The notes below the pieces were generated by a model. That model ran no database searches, had not been told where the DNA came from, and saw only the letters and a program-made list of their open reading frames with translations. A DNA stretch of 5,620 nucleotides, from the NCBI GenBank assembly GCA_013138655.1, contig WTCI01000331.1, forward strand, positions 1 through 5,620, read 5' to 3'. The stretch comes from Desulfuromonadaceae bacterium (lineage in GTDB: Bacteria > Desulfobacterota > Desulfuromonadia > Desulfuromonadales > Geopsychrobacteraceae). A program made the translations under genes and the position numbers. This document shows positions 1 through 5,619 of this stretch, piece after piece (the stretch's first letter is position 1; each line of letters begins with the position of its first letter).

Positions 1-125
1 CTGCCCATGGCTTCGGCCAGTACTTTGGTGATCGCTGCGGTCAGAGTGGTCTTGCCGTGGTCAACGTGACCGATGGTCCCGATATTGACGTGCGGCTTTG
101 TCCTCTCATATTTCTGCTTGGACAT
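1..125 (-). CDS. tuf: Elongation factor Tu, N-terminal 41 residues (cut by window edge)
   Basis: EF-Tu is the cytoplasmic GTPase that carries aminoacyl-tRNA to the ribosomal A site. The reading frame starts at ATG 125-123 with [20 protein letters not shown] and continues into the P-loop (G1) motif GHVDHGKT at residues 19-26, followed by [15 protein letters not shown]. This is the canonical bacterial EF-Tu N-terminus. The family is about 395 residues long, so roughly 90 percent of the gene lies to the left of the window; nothing suggests a pseudogene. A strong ribosome binding site lies 5 bases upstream. The gene follows four tRNA genes in the same direction and is probably co-transcribed with them from the promoters at 767-877, as E. 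coli tufB is. Many proteobacteria carry a second tuf copy in the str operon; whether this one does cannot be seen here. Confidence 0.97.
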   Translation of the reverse strand, partial: MSKQKYERTKPHVNIGTIGHVDHGKTTLTAAITKVLAEAMG

Positions 126-130
126 AATGA

Positions 131-137
131 TCCTCCC
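131..137 (-). promoter_or_regulatory. Shine-Dalgarno site of tuf
   Basis: On the minus strand the sequence AAAGGGAGGATCATT precedes the ATG. GGGAGGA is a near-consensus Shine-Dalgarno sequence with 5 bases between it and the start codon. It fixes the tuf start and matches the very high translation expected of EF-Tu. Confidence 0.85.
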
Positions 138-238
138 TTTGTTGTCTTTGAAACATCAGCCAGTTTTAGTCATCCTTACGCAACTATCAATCGACTAAGT
201 ATAATAAATATAAACACAAAAACCCCCGTAGAAAAAAC

Positions 239-314
<76 letters not shown>

Positions 315-346
315 CTAACCGTCCTTTTTTTTGCGGAGTAGATAAA

Positions 347-423
347 TGGAGCGGGAAACGGGATTCGAACCCGCGACCCTCAGCTTGGAAGGCTGATGCT
401 CTAGCCAACTGAGCTACTCCCGC
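347..423 (-). tRNA. tRNA-Gly(TCC)
   Basis: A complete 77-base minus-strand cloverleaf with encoded CCA. The acceptor begins GCGGGAG and ends with CCCGC, discriminator T and CCA. The D arm contains AGCTCAGTTGGCTAGAGC. The anticodon stem TCAGC/GCTGA encloses loop CTTCCAA, giving anticodon TCC for GGA and GGG codons. The T arm is GCGGG/CCCGT with loop TTCGAAT. It sits 32 bases upstream of tRNA-Thr(GGT), corresponding to glyT of the E. coli cluster. Confidence 0.97.
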
Positions 424-541
424 CCAAACTCTACTATGCATTCACGTGCGGATAAGGAGTCTACGCGGCTCTGCCCCAGTCCCGACGACTTTTTGTCTCC
501 TGGCGCACAGCAGCCGAGCTTCATCCGGCATGTTTTTTAAA
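424..541 (-). other. 118-base structured spacer between tRNA-Tyr and tRNA-Gly
   Basis: This is the longest gap inside the tRNA cluster and no tRNA or reading frame is recognisable in it. On the minus strand it can fold into nested stems: CGGAT (527-523) with ATCCG (453-449); CGGCT (516-512) with AGCCG (470-466); CCAG (503-500) with CTGG (479-476); and GAC (497-495) with GTC (489-487) around an A5 loop. These stems are short, and in GC-rich sequence some of this is expected by chance. The spacer may only be an RNase processing region. My recollection is that the E. coli tyrU-glyT gap is similarly long, so the spacing may be ancestral. Confidence 0.3.
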
Positions 542-626
542 TGGTGGAGGGGGGAGGATTCGAACCTCCGAAGTCTTCGACGTCAGATTTACAGTCTGAT
601 CCCTTTGGCCACTCGGGAACCCCTCC
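542..626 (-). tRNA. tRNA-Tyr(GTA)
   Basis: An 85-base class II tRNA with the long variable arm typical of bacterial tRNA-Tyr, and encoded CCA. The acceptor stem is GGAGGGG/CCCCTCC with discriminator A. The anticodon stem TCAGA/TCTGA holds loop CTGTAAA, so the anticodon is GTA, reading TAC and TAT. The variable arm around CGTCGAAGACTTCG forms its own hairpin (CGAAG/CTTCG region). The T arm is GGAGG/CCTCC with loop TTCGAAT. It lies 53 bases downstream of tRNA-Thr(TGT), the tyrU position in the E. coli operon. Confidence 0.97.
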
Positions 627-679
627 AGGGGATTTTCTCTACTCTATTGTCACGAACCTTACGATCCGTTGGTTTCAAC

Positions 680-755
680 TGGAGCTGGCGACAGGAATTG
701 AACCCGCAACCTGCTGATTACAAGTCAGCTGCTCTACCAGTTGAGCTACGCCAGC
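680..755 (-). tRNA. tRNA-Thr(TGT)
   Basis: A complete 76-base minus-strand cloverleaf with encoded CCA and the first gene of the cluster. The acceptor stem is GCTGGCG/CGCCAGC with discriminator T. The D arm contains AGCTCAACTGGTAGAGC. The anticodon stem GCTGA/TCAGC encloses loop CTTGTAA, giving anticodon TGT for ACA and ACG. The T arm GCGGG/CCTGT carries two G-T wobble pairs around loop TTCAATT. Its mature 5' end is only about 5 bases from the expected start of the proximal promoter, so that transcript would have almost no leader. It corresponds to thrU of E. coli. Confidence 0.97.
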
Positions 756-766
756 ACAAGACGGGA

Positions 767-795
767 CTTATACCTCAGAAAAAACCCGATTGCAA
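767..795 (-). promoter_or_regulatory. Proximal sigma-70 promoter (P2) of the tRNA-tuf operon
   Basis: On the minus strand a -35 box TTGCAA (795-790) and a -10 box TATAAG (772-767) are separated by exactly 17 bases. The -10 box matches 5 of 6 consensus bases. The bases after it (TCCCGTC) form a GC-rich discriminator, the kind associated with stringent control of stable RNA promoters. A run of seven T (803-797) directly upstream of the -35 box could act as an UP-element-like tract. Predicted transcription start is near 760. Confidence 0.75.
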
Positions 796-848
796 GAAAA
801 AAATCACCGTCATTTGGCAGTTTCAACCACCCCGTGCAACAGCGACGT

Positions 849-877
849 CTTATAGTGCATCAACAGGGAGTTGTCAA
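849..877 (-). promoter_or_regulatory. Distal sigma-70 promoter (P1) of the tRNA-tuf operon
   Basis: On the minus strand a perfect -35 box TTGACA (877-872) and a -10 box TATAAG (854-849) are separated by 17 bases, a near-ideal sigma-70 promoter. Predicted start is near 842, giving a leader of about 87 bases before the first tRNA that runs through P2. It lies just after the rlmB stop codon, where no convincing intrinsic terminator is visible, so rlmB transcripts may also read into the tRNA cluster. The discriminator after the -10 box (ACGTCGC) is GC-rich. Confidence 0.85.
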
Positions 878-905
878 GCGATAAGAGGGAAATTGCTACC
901 AAAAA

Positions 906-1691
906 TCAGGCACTCGGTTTAACGCGAAAACCATCTCCCCCCATCGGGGAATCATTGTCCCCCTGCCGAACCACCTCAAAAAGCGCCACAGCCGCAGCAA
1001 CCGAGGCATTCAAGGAATTCACCCGTCCCCGCATCGGGATTGCCAACAGGTCGTCACAATGCTTGCGGATGTTCTCCCGCAAGCCCTTGCCTTCACTACC
1101 GACCACCAGGGCCAGATTGCCGGTCAGATCAGCTGAGTAGAGATTTTGCGCGGCGGCGTCCCCGGCCAGACCGTAGCACCAGATACCGGCTTTTTTCAGA
1201 TCTTCAATGGCCCGTGAGAGGTTGGTCACTTGGCAGAGCGGCAAGTAGGAGAGGGCTCCTGCCGCGGTTTTCTCGACCACCGGAGTCACCGAACAGGAAC
1301 GATCTTTGGCGACAATGGCGCCATGGCAACCGGCGACTTCGGCACTGCGCAGGATCGCCCCGAAGTTGTGCGGGTCAGTAATCCCATCAAGCAGCAGAAA
1401 AAAGGCCGAACGGCCGCTATCTCGCCAGGCCGTCAGCAACTGATCGATATCAGTATATTTAAAGGGTTCAAGGCGCAACAAAACTCCCTGATGGTGAGAA
1501 TGCCCGAGCAAGCGGTCAAGTTCACGCCGCTCCCGAAAAACGGCTTTCAACTGCAACCGTTTCGCCAGGCTGAGCAAATCCTCCAGGCGGGCCGAGCGCT
1601 CACCGCTGACCAGTAACAGTTCAAGCGGCTTGCGCCCTTCATCATTGAGAGCTTCACGAACCGGGTTGATCCCGTACAGGTAGTCTGCCAT
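906..1691 (-). CDS. rlmB: 23S rRNA (guanosine-2'-O)-methyltransferase RlmB, TrmH/SpoU family
   Basis: The 261-residue protein is a SPOUT-class, S-adenosylmethionine-dependent RNA 2'-O-methyltransferase, most likely acting on G2251 (E. coli numbering) in the P-loop of 23S rRNA. An N-terminal substrate-binding domain begins ADYLYGINPVREAL (residues 2-15) and ends near HHQGV (66-70). The knotted catalytic domain carries all three family motifs: motif 1 DGITDPHNFGAILRSAE at 102-118 with N109 and R115; motif 2 LALVVGSEGKGL at 193-204 with E200; motif 3 IPMRGRVNSLNASVAAA at 218-234 with N225, S226 and N228. Length is normal for the family. The start ATG overlaps the pyrF stop by one base (TGATG), with GGAAGG three bases upstream, so it is probably translationally coupled. 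A tRNA methyltransferase of the same superfamily is the main alternative, but the full N-terminal domain favours RlmB. Confidence 0.93.
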   Translation of the reverse strand: MADYLYGINPVREALNDEGRKPLELLLVSGERSARLEDLLSLAKRLQLKAVFRERRELDRLLGHSHHQGVLLRLEPFKYTDIDQLLTAWRDSGRSAFFLLLDGITDPHNFGAILRSAEVAGCHGAIVAKDRSCSVTPVVEKTAAGALSYLPLCQVTNLSRAIEDLKKAGIWCYGLAGDAAAQNLYSADLTGNLALVVGSEGKGLRENIRKHCDDLLAIPMRGRVNSLNASVAAAVALFEVVRQGDNDSPMGGDGFRVKPSA

Positions 1692-2422
1692 CAGCCTTCC
1701 AGAGCCGCTTCAATCTCCTCGAGAATCTTCCCGGCTGCCGCAAGCGGATTCTCTGCGGCAGAAATCGGGCGACCGATAACCAGCGCCGTCGCCCCGGCAG
1801 AGATGGCATCGGCGGGAGTCGTCACCCGCTTCTGGTCATCCAGAGAAGCAAAGGCGGGTCGCACCCCGGGGGTGATAATCCGGAAATCCTCACCACAGGC
1901 GGCACGGATCAAACCGACCTCTTTCGGCGAGGCCACCACGCCGTCAAAACCGGCATCCTTGGCCAGCCTGGCCAACCGCGGAACCATTTCGGTCACGGGT
2001 CGGTCGATGCCGATGCCCCGCAGGGTTTCTTCGGTGGACGAGGTCAGGATAGTGACCGCCAACATGATCGGTCGCTCAATCCCGGCAGAGGCGCAGTAAG
2101 CATCAACCTCTGCAACGGTCCTCTGCATCATTTCCAGGCCGCCCAAGGCATGGACGTTGAACATCTTTACCCCCAGTTTGCAGGCCTCGACCGCCGCTTT
2201 GGCCACGGTATTGGGAATATCGTGATATTTCAGATCAAGAAAAACCTGCCCACCGCGTTCCTGAACCATCTGCACAACCGCTGGACCGCATTTGGTGAAC
2301 AGTTGCTTGCCGATCTTGAACAAACCGACACTCTCATGCAGTTGCGTCACCCATTTTTCGGCGCTTGCAAAGTCATCGACATCCATGGCGAAAATCAAGC
2401 GTTGTTTAGCTGCGTCCTTCAT
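1691..2422 (-). CDS. pyrF: Orotidine 5'-phosphate decarboxylase
   Basis: The 243-residue protein performs the last step of UMP synthesis, decarboxylating orotidine 5'-phosphate to UMP in the cytoplasm. It shows the type 1 family signatures: substrate-contacting D14 in FAMDVDD; K36 in LFKIGKQLF; the catalytic tetrad segment FLDLKYHDIPNT at 61-72 with D63, K65 and D68; NVHALGG at 89-95; and the phosphate-binding elements ITPGVRP (183-189) and VIGRPI (215-220, R218). Length matches the usual 230-245 residues. The ATG at 2422-2420 overlaps the preceding gene's stop as ATGA, and GGGAGG at 2433-2428 gives an excellent ribosome binding site 5 bases upstream. The stop overlaps the rlmB start by one base. 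No pyrimidine-specific regulatory element is visible, so expression probably follows the proS operon. Confidence 0.97.
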   Translation of the reverse strand: MKDAAKQRLIFAMDVDDFASAEKWVTQLHESVGLFKIGKQLFTKCGPAVVQMVQERGGQVFLDLKYHDIPNTVAKAAVEACKLGVKMFNVHALGGLEMMQRTVAEVDAYCASAGIERPIMLAVTILTSSTEETLRGIGIDRPVTEMVPRLARLAKDAGFDGVVASPKEVGLIRAACGEDFRIITPGVRPAFASLDDQKRVTTPADAISAGATALVIGRPISAAENPLAAAGKILEEIEAALEG

Positions 2423-3648
2423 TCGGTCCTCCCGATCAGATCCCGTACCCGGGCAGTAATTTCCTGAACGCGGGCGATCAGCGGCTGGGCCTCTTCGGCG
2501 GGCAGCTCACGGCGCACCGCCATGGTTTCCAGATAAACCAATTCGCAAAGCGAATCGGCAAGCAATTTTTTCTTATCCCCCTCCTCCAAACCGTCCAGGT
2601 TGGCCACCACCCGATGACCGTCAAGAGTGCCATCCTCCTGCAATGCAACATCCCGCAGAACAAAAGAATAGGGCTGGGGCTGCTCTTTTAAAAAACTGGC
2701 AACTTCCTCGGAAAAGTCTCGGTTAACCTGGCTCATCCGGCGGAAAAGAACCTTAAGCAGGCTGTTGTAGATCGCCAGGATCTGACCCAGCTCTCCCGCT
2801 ATCTCAACAGCCGGTCCATCTTCCATTTGCAACAGGCGTTTTTCCAGCAGCAAATGCAGTATCCGCATGCCGTCAAATTCACACAGCCCGGCCTTACGGA
2901 ACAGCTCACAAGCCGTCTGCTGCCCAGCTTCCGCCAAATTCAGCAGGCGTGACTCATTCTGCTCAAGACCGGGAAGGTCCTTTCCAGTCGTGACCGGATA
3001 GTAGTCAAGGGAAATAATACGCCGCATGTAGAGAGCTTTTTCGTCCAATCGCCGCAAGCCTTCCAGAATAATATTCTGGGTACTGGTCGAGAGGCGCAAA
3101 ATCTGTTCTTCATCGAAGGCTTTCGCCTGAAAATAGAATCCGCCGGCATGAGCCGTGAAAAGATTGTAAACGATACTTTCAACCTGGTTGCGGGCCGCAA
3201 GCCAAAGATCCTTCGGTGAAACAGCCGCCTGCTCAACCAGCAGTTTCCCCAGCGCCGCTCTTCCGGTCACCATCTGGCGAATATTCTGTAGCGTTTCCCG
3301 TTCGACCTTGCCGAGCGCAAAAAGAATCTCCCCCAGCTCTTCACTGGCAAAGGTACTGGTGGCAAAAACAATTTCACCCTGTCGGAAATAGAGTGCCTTA
3401 CTGCCGGCATCCAGTTCAAAATTAAGGATACCGGTTTTACGAAACATGTTGAAAAAGGAGAGCAAATCGGGAACAGATATCTCCCCGAGAATCCCGCTGA
3501 GCAAAACAGCTGCTTCGTTGCCGGCACGCCCGATCAGGAGATGTCCGGATGAACTGGAAAGGGCTTCCAGATCATCCGAACCGAGCTGTTGACGGATCGC
3601 CAATGGTAATTTCAGCAAACCATCAGAATTGATTTTAAATTCACTCAT
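2419..3648 (-). CDS. PATAN/DUF4388 domain protein with an AbrB-like N-terminus
   Basis: A 409-residue soluble protein of unknown function. The N-terminus (residues 5-41, KINSDGLLKLPLAIRQQLG onward) resembles a SpoVT/AbrB swapped-hairpin element, with the pattern of a polar turn followed by a LPxxIRxxLG helix. Residues about 49-200 form a PATAN (DUF4388) domain: LSGILGEISVPDLLSFF, then KTGILNFEL, then ALYFRQGEIVFATST. PATAN domains are linked to protein-protein contacts in bacterial signalling proteins. Residues about 230-275 (ESRLLNLAEAGQQTACELF onward) look like a small winged helix, and 285-409 are mainly helical. No receiver domain, signal peptide or membrane segment is seen. The start is either ATG 3648 or the adjacent in-frame TTG 3651; neither has a clear Shine-Dalgarno site, so translation may be weak or coupled to proS, whose stop is 42 bases upstream. 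The gene's stop overlaps pyrF. A regulatory or scaffold role is inference. Confidence 0.85.
   Translation of the reverse strand: MSEFKINSDGLLKLPLAIRQQLGSDDLEALSSSSGHLLIGRAGNEAAVLLSGILGEISVPDLLSFFNMFRKTGILNFELDAGSKALYFRQGEIVFATSTFASEELGEILFALGKVERETLQNIRQMVTGRAALGKLLVEQAAVSPKDLWLAARNQVESIVYNLFTAHAGGFYFQAKAFDEEQILRLSTSTQNIILEGLRRLDEKALYMRRIISLDYYPVTTGKDLPGLEQNESRLLNLAEAGQQTACELFRKAGLCEFDGMRILHLLLEKRLLQMEDGPAVEIAGELGQILAIYNSLLKVLFRRMSQVNRDFSEEVASFLKEQPQPYSFVLRDVALQEDGTLDGHRVVANLDGLEEGDKKKLLADSLCELVYLETMAVRRELPAEEAQPLIARVQEITARVRDLIGRTE
2428..2433 (-). promoter_or_regulatory. Shine-Dalgarno site of pyrF inside the upstream gene
   Basis: The minus-strand sequence GGGAGG lies 5 bases before the pyrF ATG and encodes Gly-Arg near the C-terminus of the DUF4388 protein. 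Its strength, together with the ATGA overlap, suggests that pyrF both reinitiates after its neighbour and recruits ribosomes on its own. Confidence 0.75.
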
Positions 3649-3690
3649 CAACTTGTCGTTTCAGCCTACCGCGGACAGTTACTTGATAAT

Positions 3691-5403
3691 TTATAAAGCA
3701 TCATCGACCATCTGCTGCACTGCCTGAGCTGCTTCTGCCACTGAAAGCAACGACATCTCGCCACTGGCCCGCACCTTCAGCTCAACCCTCCCCTCTTTCA
3801 GGTTTCGGGAACCGACGGTAACCCGCAGCGGGATACCGATCAAATCAGCGTCTTTAAATTTGATGCCGGGGCGCTCATCACGATCGTCAAGCAACACCTC
3901 AACCCCCAGATCGAGCAGTTGCCGGTAGAGTTGCTCCGAAGCTTCCCGGACAGCGTCATCTTTAGGGTTGACCATCGATACCAGAACCTGGAACGGAGCC
4001 AGCGGCATCGGCAAAGCCATGCCCTGTTCGTCGTGGTTCTGTTCGATCGCCGCAGCCACGGTGCGACCGACACCGATGCCGTAACAGCCCATCACCAGAG
4101 GACGAGCCTTGCCCTGGTCATCGAGAACCGTGGCGTTCATCGATTCGGAATACTTGGTCCCGAGCTTGAACACATGCCCGACCTCGATGCCACGCCAACT
4201 CTCGAACTTGCCGCTGGCGCAACGCGGGCAGGGATCGCCGCCCACCGCCTGACGGATATCAGCAAACCGGCTGACCGCAAAATCGCGCCCCAGGTTAACG
4301 CCGAGGTAATGCACGTCAACGGCGTTGCCGCCGACGACAAAATCGGCCATCGCCTGCACCTCGCTGTCGGCGATCACCCGAACCTTCAGTTCGATCGGCC
4401 CGGCGAAACCGGTCGGTGCACCGGTCGTCTGTTTAACGACATCATCATCGGCCATCAGGACCCAGTCGACATCGAGCAGGTTGGTCAACTTGATCTCATT
4501 CAGTTCCCGATCCCCGCGCAGCAGTACGGCCAGCACCTCATCTTCCGAGGTCTGAATGATCAGGGTTTTCACCAGCTGCCGAGGCTCCGCCTTGAGGAAG
4601 GCGGCAACATCTTCAATGGTTTTCTGCCCCGGAGTGTCAACCTTCTGCAATTCTGCTGTCGCCGGCGGAGTTTTGCTCTCACGATAGATCAACTCGGCCT
4701 TTTCAATGTTCGCAGCATATTCACAGGTATCGCAGGAGACAATGGCATCTTCTCCCGACTCGGCCAGCACCATGAATTCGTGTGAAAAACTTCCCCCAAT
4801 GGCTCCAGTATCCGCTTCGACAGCCCGGAAGTTCAGCCCGCAACGCTGAAAGATATTGCGATAAGCCTGGTACATCTTGCTGTAGGCGGCATCGGCCCCT
4901 TCGTCATCCAGATCGAAGGAATAGGCATCCTTCATGATAAATTCACGGCCGCGCATCAAACCGAAACGGGGACGGATTTCGTCGCGAAACTTGGTCTGGA
5001 TCTGGTAGAGATTGAGCGGCAACTGCTTGTACGACTTGACCGTATTACGGACAATGTCGGTGACCACTTCTTCGTGAGTCGGTCCCATACAGAAATCGGT
5101 CTCTTTACGATCCTTGAAACGGAGCAGTTCCTTGCCGTATTTCTCCCAGCGGCCCGTTTCCTGCCACAGTTCCGCCGGGTTGGCCATCGGCATCAGGCAC
5201 TCGATGGCGCCGGCACGATCCATTTCCTCACGGATGATCTGTTCCATCTTACGGATCGAGCGCAGCCCGAAGGGCATATAACTGTAGATGCCGGCGGCAA
5301 CCTTGCGGATCATCCCGGCGCGCATCATCAGCTGATGGCTGATCACTTCGGCGTCGGCCGGGGTCTCTTTCAGGGTCGGCAAAAGATATTGAGTGTAACG
5401 CAT
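3691..5403 (-). CDS. proS: Prolyl-tRNA synthetase, bacterial type with editing insertion domain
   Basis: The 570-residue class II aminoacyl-tRNA synthetase attaches proline to tRNA-Pro and, through its inserted YbaK-like domain, hydrolyses mischarged Ala-tRNA-Pro. Visible elements are the N-terminal MRYTQYLLPTLKE; motif 1 around 62-80 (DRAGAIECLMPMANPAELW); MGPTHEE at 106-112; motif 2 FRDEIRPRFGLMRGREFIMKDAYSF at about 139-163, key residues R140, R145 and R151; the editing insertion at about 230-390 with the conserved lysine K279 in LVKTLI; motif 3 VMGCYGIGVGRTVAA at 437-451; and an anticodon-binding domain from about 470. The length is the usual 565-575 residues. Cysteine pairs C224/C227 and C392/C395 flank the insertion and may bind a metal. 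The ATG has AGGA six bases upstream. It is the first gene of the operon, and its leader holds two small inverted repeats. No T-box motif is seen. Confidence 0.98.
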   Translation of the reverse strand: MRYTQYLLPTLKETPADAEVISHQLMMRAGMIRKVAAGIYSYMPFGLRSIRKMEQIIREEMDRAGAIECLMPMANPAELWQETGRWEKYGKELLRFKDRKETDFCMGPTHEEVVTDIVRNTVKSYKQLPLNLYQIQTKFRDEIRPRFGLMRGREFIMKDAYSFDLDDEGADAAYSKMYQAYRNIFQRCGLNFRAVEADTGAIGGSFSHEFMVLAESGEDAIVSCDTCEYAANIEKAELIYRESKTPPATAELQKVDTPGQKTIEDVAAFLKAEPRQLVKTLIIQTSEDEVLAVLLRGDRELNEIKLTNLLDVDWVLMADDDVVKQTTGAPTGFAGPIELKVRVIADSEVQAMADFVVGGNAVDVHYLGVNLGRDFAVSRFADIRQAVGGDPCPRCASGKFESWRGIEVGHVFKLGTKYSESMNATVLDDQGKARPLVMGCYGIGVGRTVAAAIEQNHDEQGMALPMPLAPFQVLVSMVNPKDDAVREASEQLYRQLLDLGVEVLLDDRDERPGIKFKDADLIGIPLRVTVGSRNLKEGRVELKVRASGEMSLLSVAEAAQAVQQMVDDAL

Positions 5404-5445
5404 GGGTAATCCTGTTCTGTTGGGGTCACTATGATTTCGCGAGAT

Positions 5446-5466
5446 TTTTCAATCGATCCTTGAAAA
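5446..5466. repeat. Perfect 7-base inverted repeat upstream of proS
   Basis: TTTTCAA (5446-5452) and TTGAAAA (5460-5466) form a perfect inverted repeat around a 7-base spacer, centred about 53 bases before the proS start. The size suits a dimeric regulator's operator or a weak hairpin in the proS leader. AT-rich sequence makes a chance match reasonably likely. Confidence 0.35.
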
Positions 5467-5477
5467 GTAAGGAGGGA

Positions 5478-5506
5478 AAATTAACCCGTTTTACCGCTAA
5501 AAGCAA
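5478..5506 (-). promoter_or_regulatory. Weak candidate promoter for the proS operon
   Basis: On the minus strand TTGCTT (5506-5501) and TAATTT (5483-5478) are separated by 17 bases. Each box matches only 3 of 6 sigma-70 consensus bases, so this is a tentative call made because the operon needs a promoter in this gap and no better pair is apparent. It would give a leader of roughly 65-70 bases carrying the 5446-5466 inverted repeat. Confidence 0.2.
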
Positions 5507-5515
5507 GCGACTTGC
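5503..5515. repeat. Short GCAAG/CTTGC hairpin
   Basis: GCAAG (5503-5507) and CTTGC (5511-5515) form a perfect 5-base stem with a 3-base loop. Read on the minus strand it is followed by TTTT, like a very weak terminator of a transcript entering from the right, but it overlaps the only candidate proS -35 box. Function is uncertain. Confidence 0.3.
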
Positions 5516-5548
5516 AGCCTCCTAGATCCACCAGCTAAAAAATAAAGA

Positions 5549-5617
5549 ACCTCGTTGATCCCGGTAAACCGGGGAGATAGAATGCTTGTGCGAGCAAACA
5601 ACTATCACCAACGAGGT
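5549..5617 (+). promoter_or_regulatory. Branched inverted-repeat structure, candidate cis-acting RNA or mobile-element end
   Basis: Three nested or adjacent perfect pairings occupy 69 bases. The outer stem is ACCTCGTTG (5549-5557) with CAACGAGGT (5609-5617), 9 pairs. Inside it, hairpin CCCGG (5560-5564) with CCGGG (5569-5573) has loop TAAA. A second arm pairs GATAG (5576-5580) with CTATC (5602-5606) and encloses TGCT/AGCA (5583-5596). The result is a three-way junction. On the plus strand the outer stem's right arm contains the Shine-Dalgarno site, so folding would hide it. On the minus strand the outer stem is followed by TCTTTATTTTTT, so terminator activity is also possible. Insertion-sequence ends often show such structures (IS200, IS10 leaders). 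No gene identity is available to decide. Confidence 0.5.
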
Positions 5618-5619
5618 GA
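5613..5619 (+). promoter_or_regulatory. Strong Shine-Dalgarno site for a divergent gene starting beyond the window
   Basis: GAGGTGA on the plus strand matches seven of the eight bases of GGAGGTGA, the full complement of the 16S rRNA 3' tail. A start codon would be expected within about ten bases to the right, just outside the window, giving a gene divergent from proS. Most of this site pairs with ACCTC at 5549-5553 in the structure described at 5549-5617. The gene's existence is inferred, since none of its coding sequence is visible. Confidence 0.5.

Noticed and set aside
198..203. TATACT on the minus strand as a separate tuf promoter
   Set aside because: It is a good -10 box in AT-rich sequence, but at 17 bases upstream the hexamer is GGGGTT, and no other -35 box or extended -10 TG is present.
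225..238. T-rich stretch after tRNA-Thr(GGT) as an intrinsic terminator
   Set aside because: No GC-rich hairpin other than the tRNA itself precedes the T run, and termination here would cut tuf off from its only good promoters.
797..803. Run of seven T on the minus strand as an rlmB terminator
   Set aside because: The only stem before it is about three pairs with wobbles. The run sits directly upstream of the P2 -35 box, where an UP-like role is more plausible.
446..922. Plus-strand open frame (158 codons) across the tRNA region
   Set aside because: It runs through the complements of tRNA-Tyr and tRNA-Thr(TGT) and both tRNA promoters. Open frames across tRNA genes are common artefacts.
3919..4785. 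Long plus-strand open frame (288 codons) opposite proS
   Set aside because: It lies wholly antisense to proS, whose product is certain. The translation has no recognisable domain and is a typical shadow frame of GC-rich coding sequence.
5471..5502. AAGGAGGG on the plus strand as the ribosome binding site of a small divergent peptide
   Set aside because: No ATG, GTG or TTG follows at a usable distance, and the frame after ATT closes within seven codons.
5553..5578. Sequence around the CCCGGTAAACCGGG palindrome as a CRISPR repeat
   Set aside because: It superficially recalls type I-E repeats with a central GC palindrome, but only one copy exists in the window and the flanking arms are inverted, not direct, repeats.
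5549..5617. Integron attC recombination site
   Set aside because: The arms do not contain the required RYYYAAC and GTTRRRY core sites in the right places; the GTT on the left is followed by GATC.
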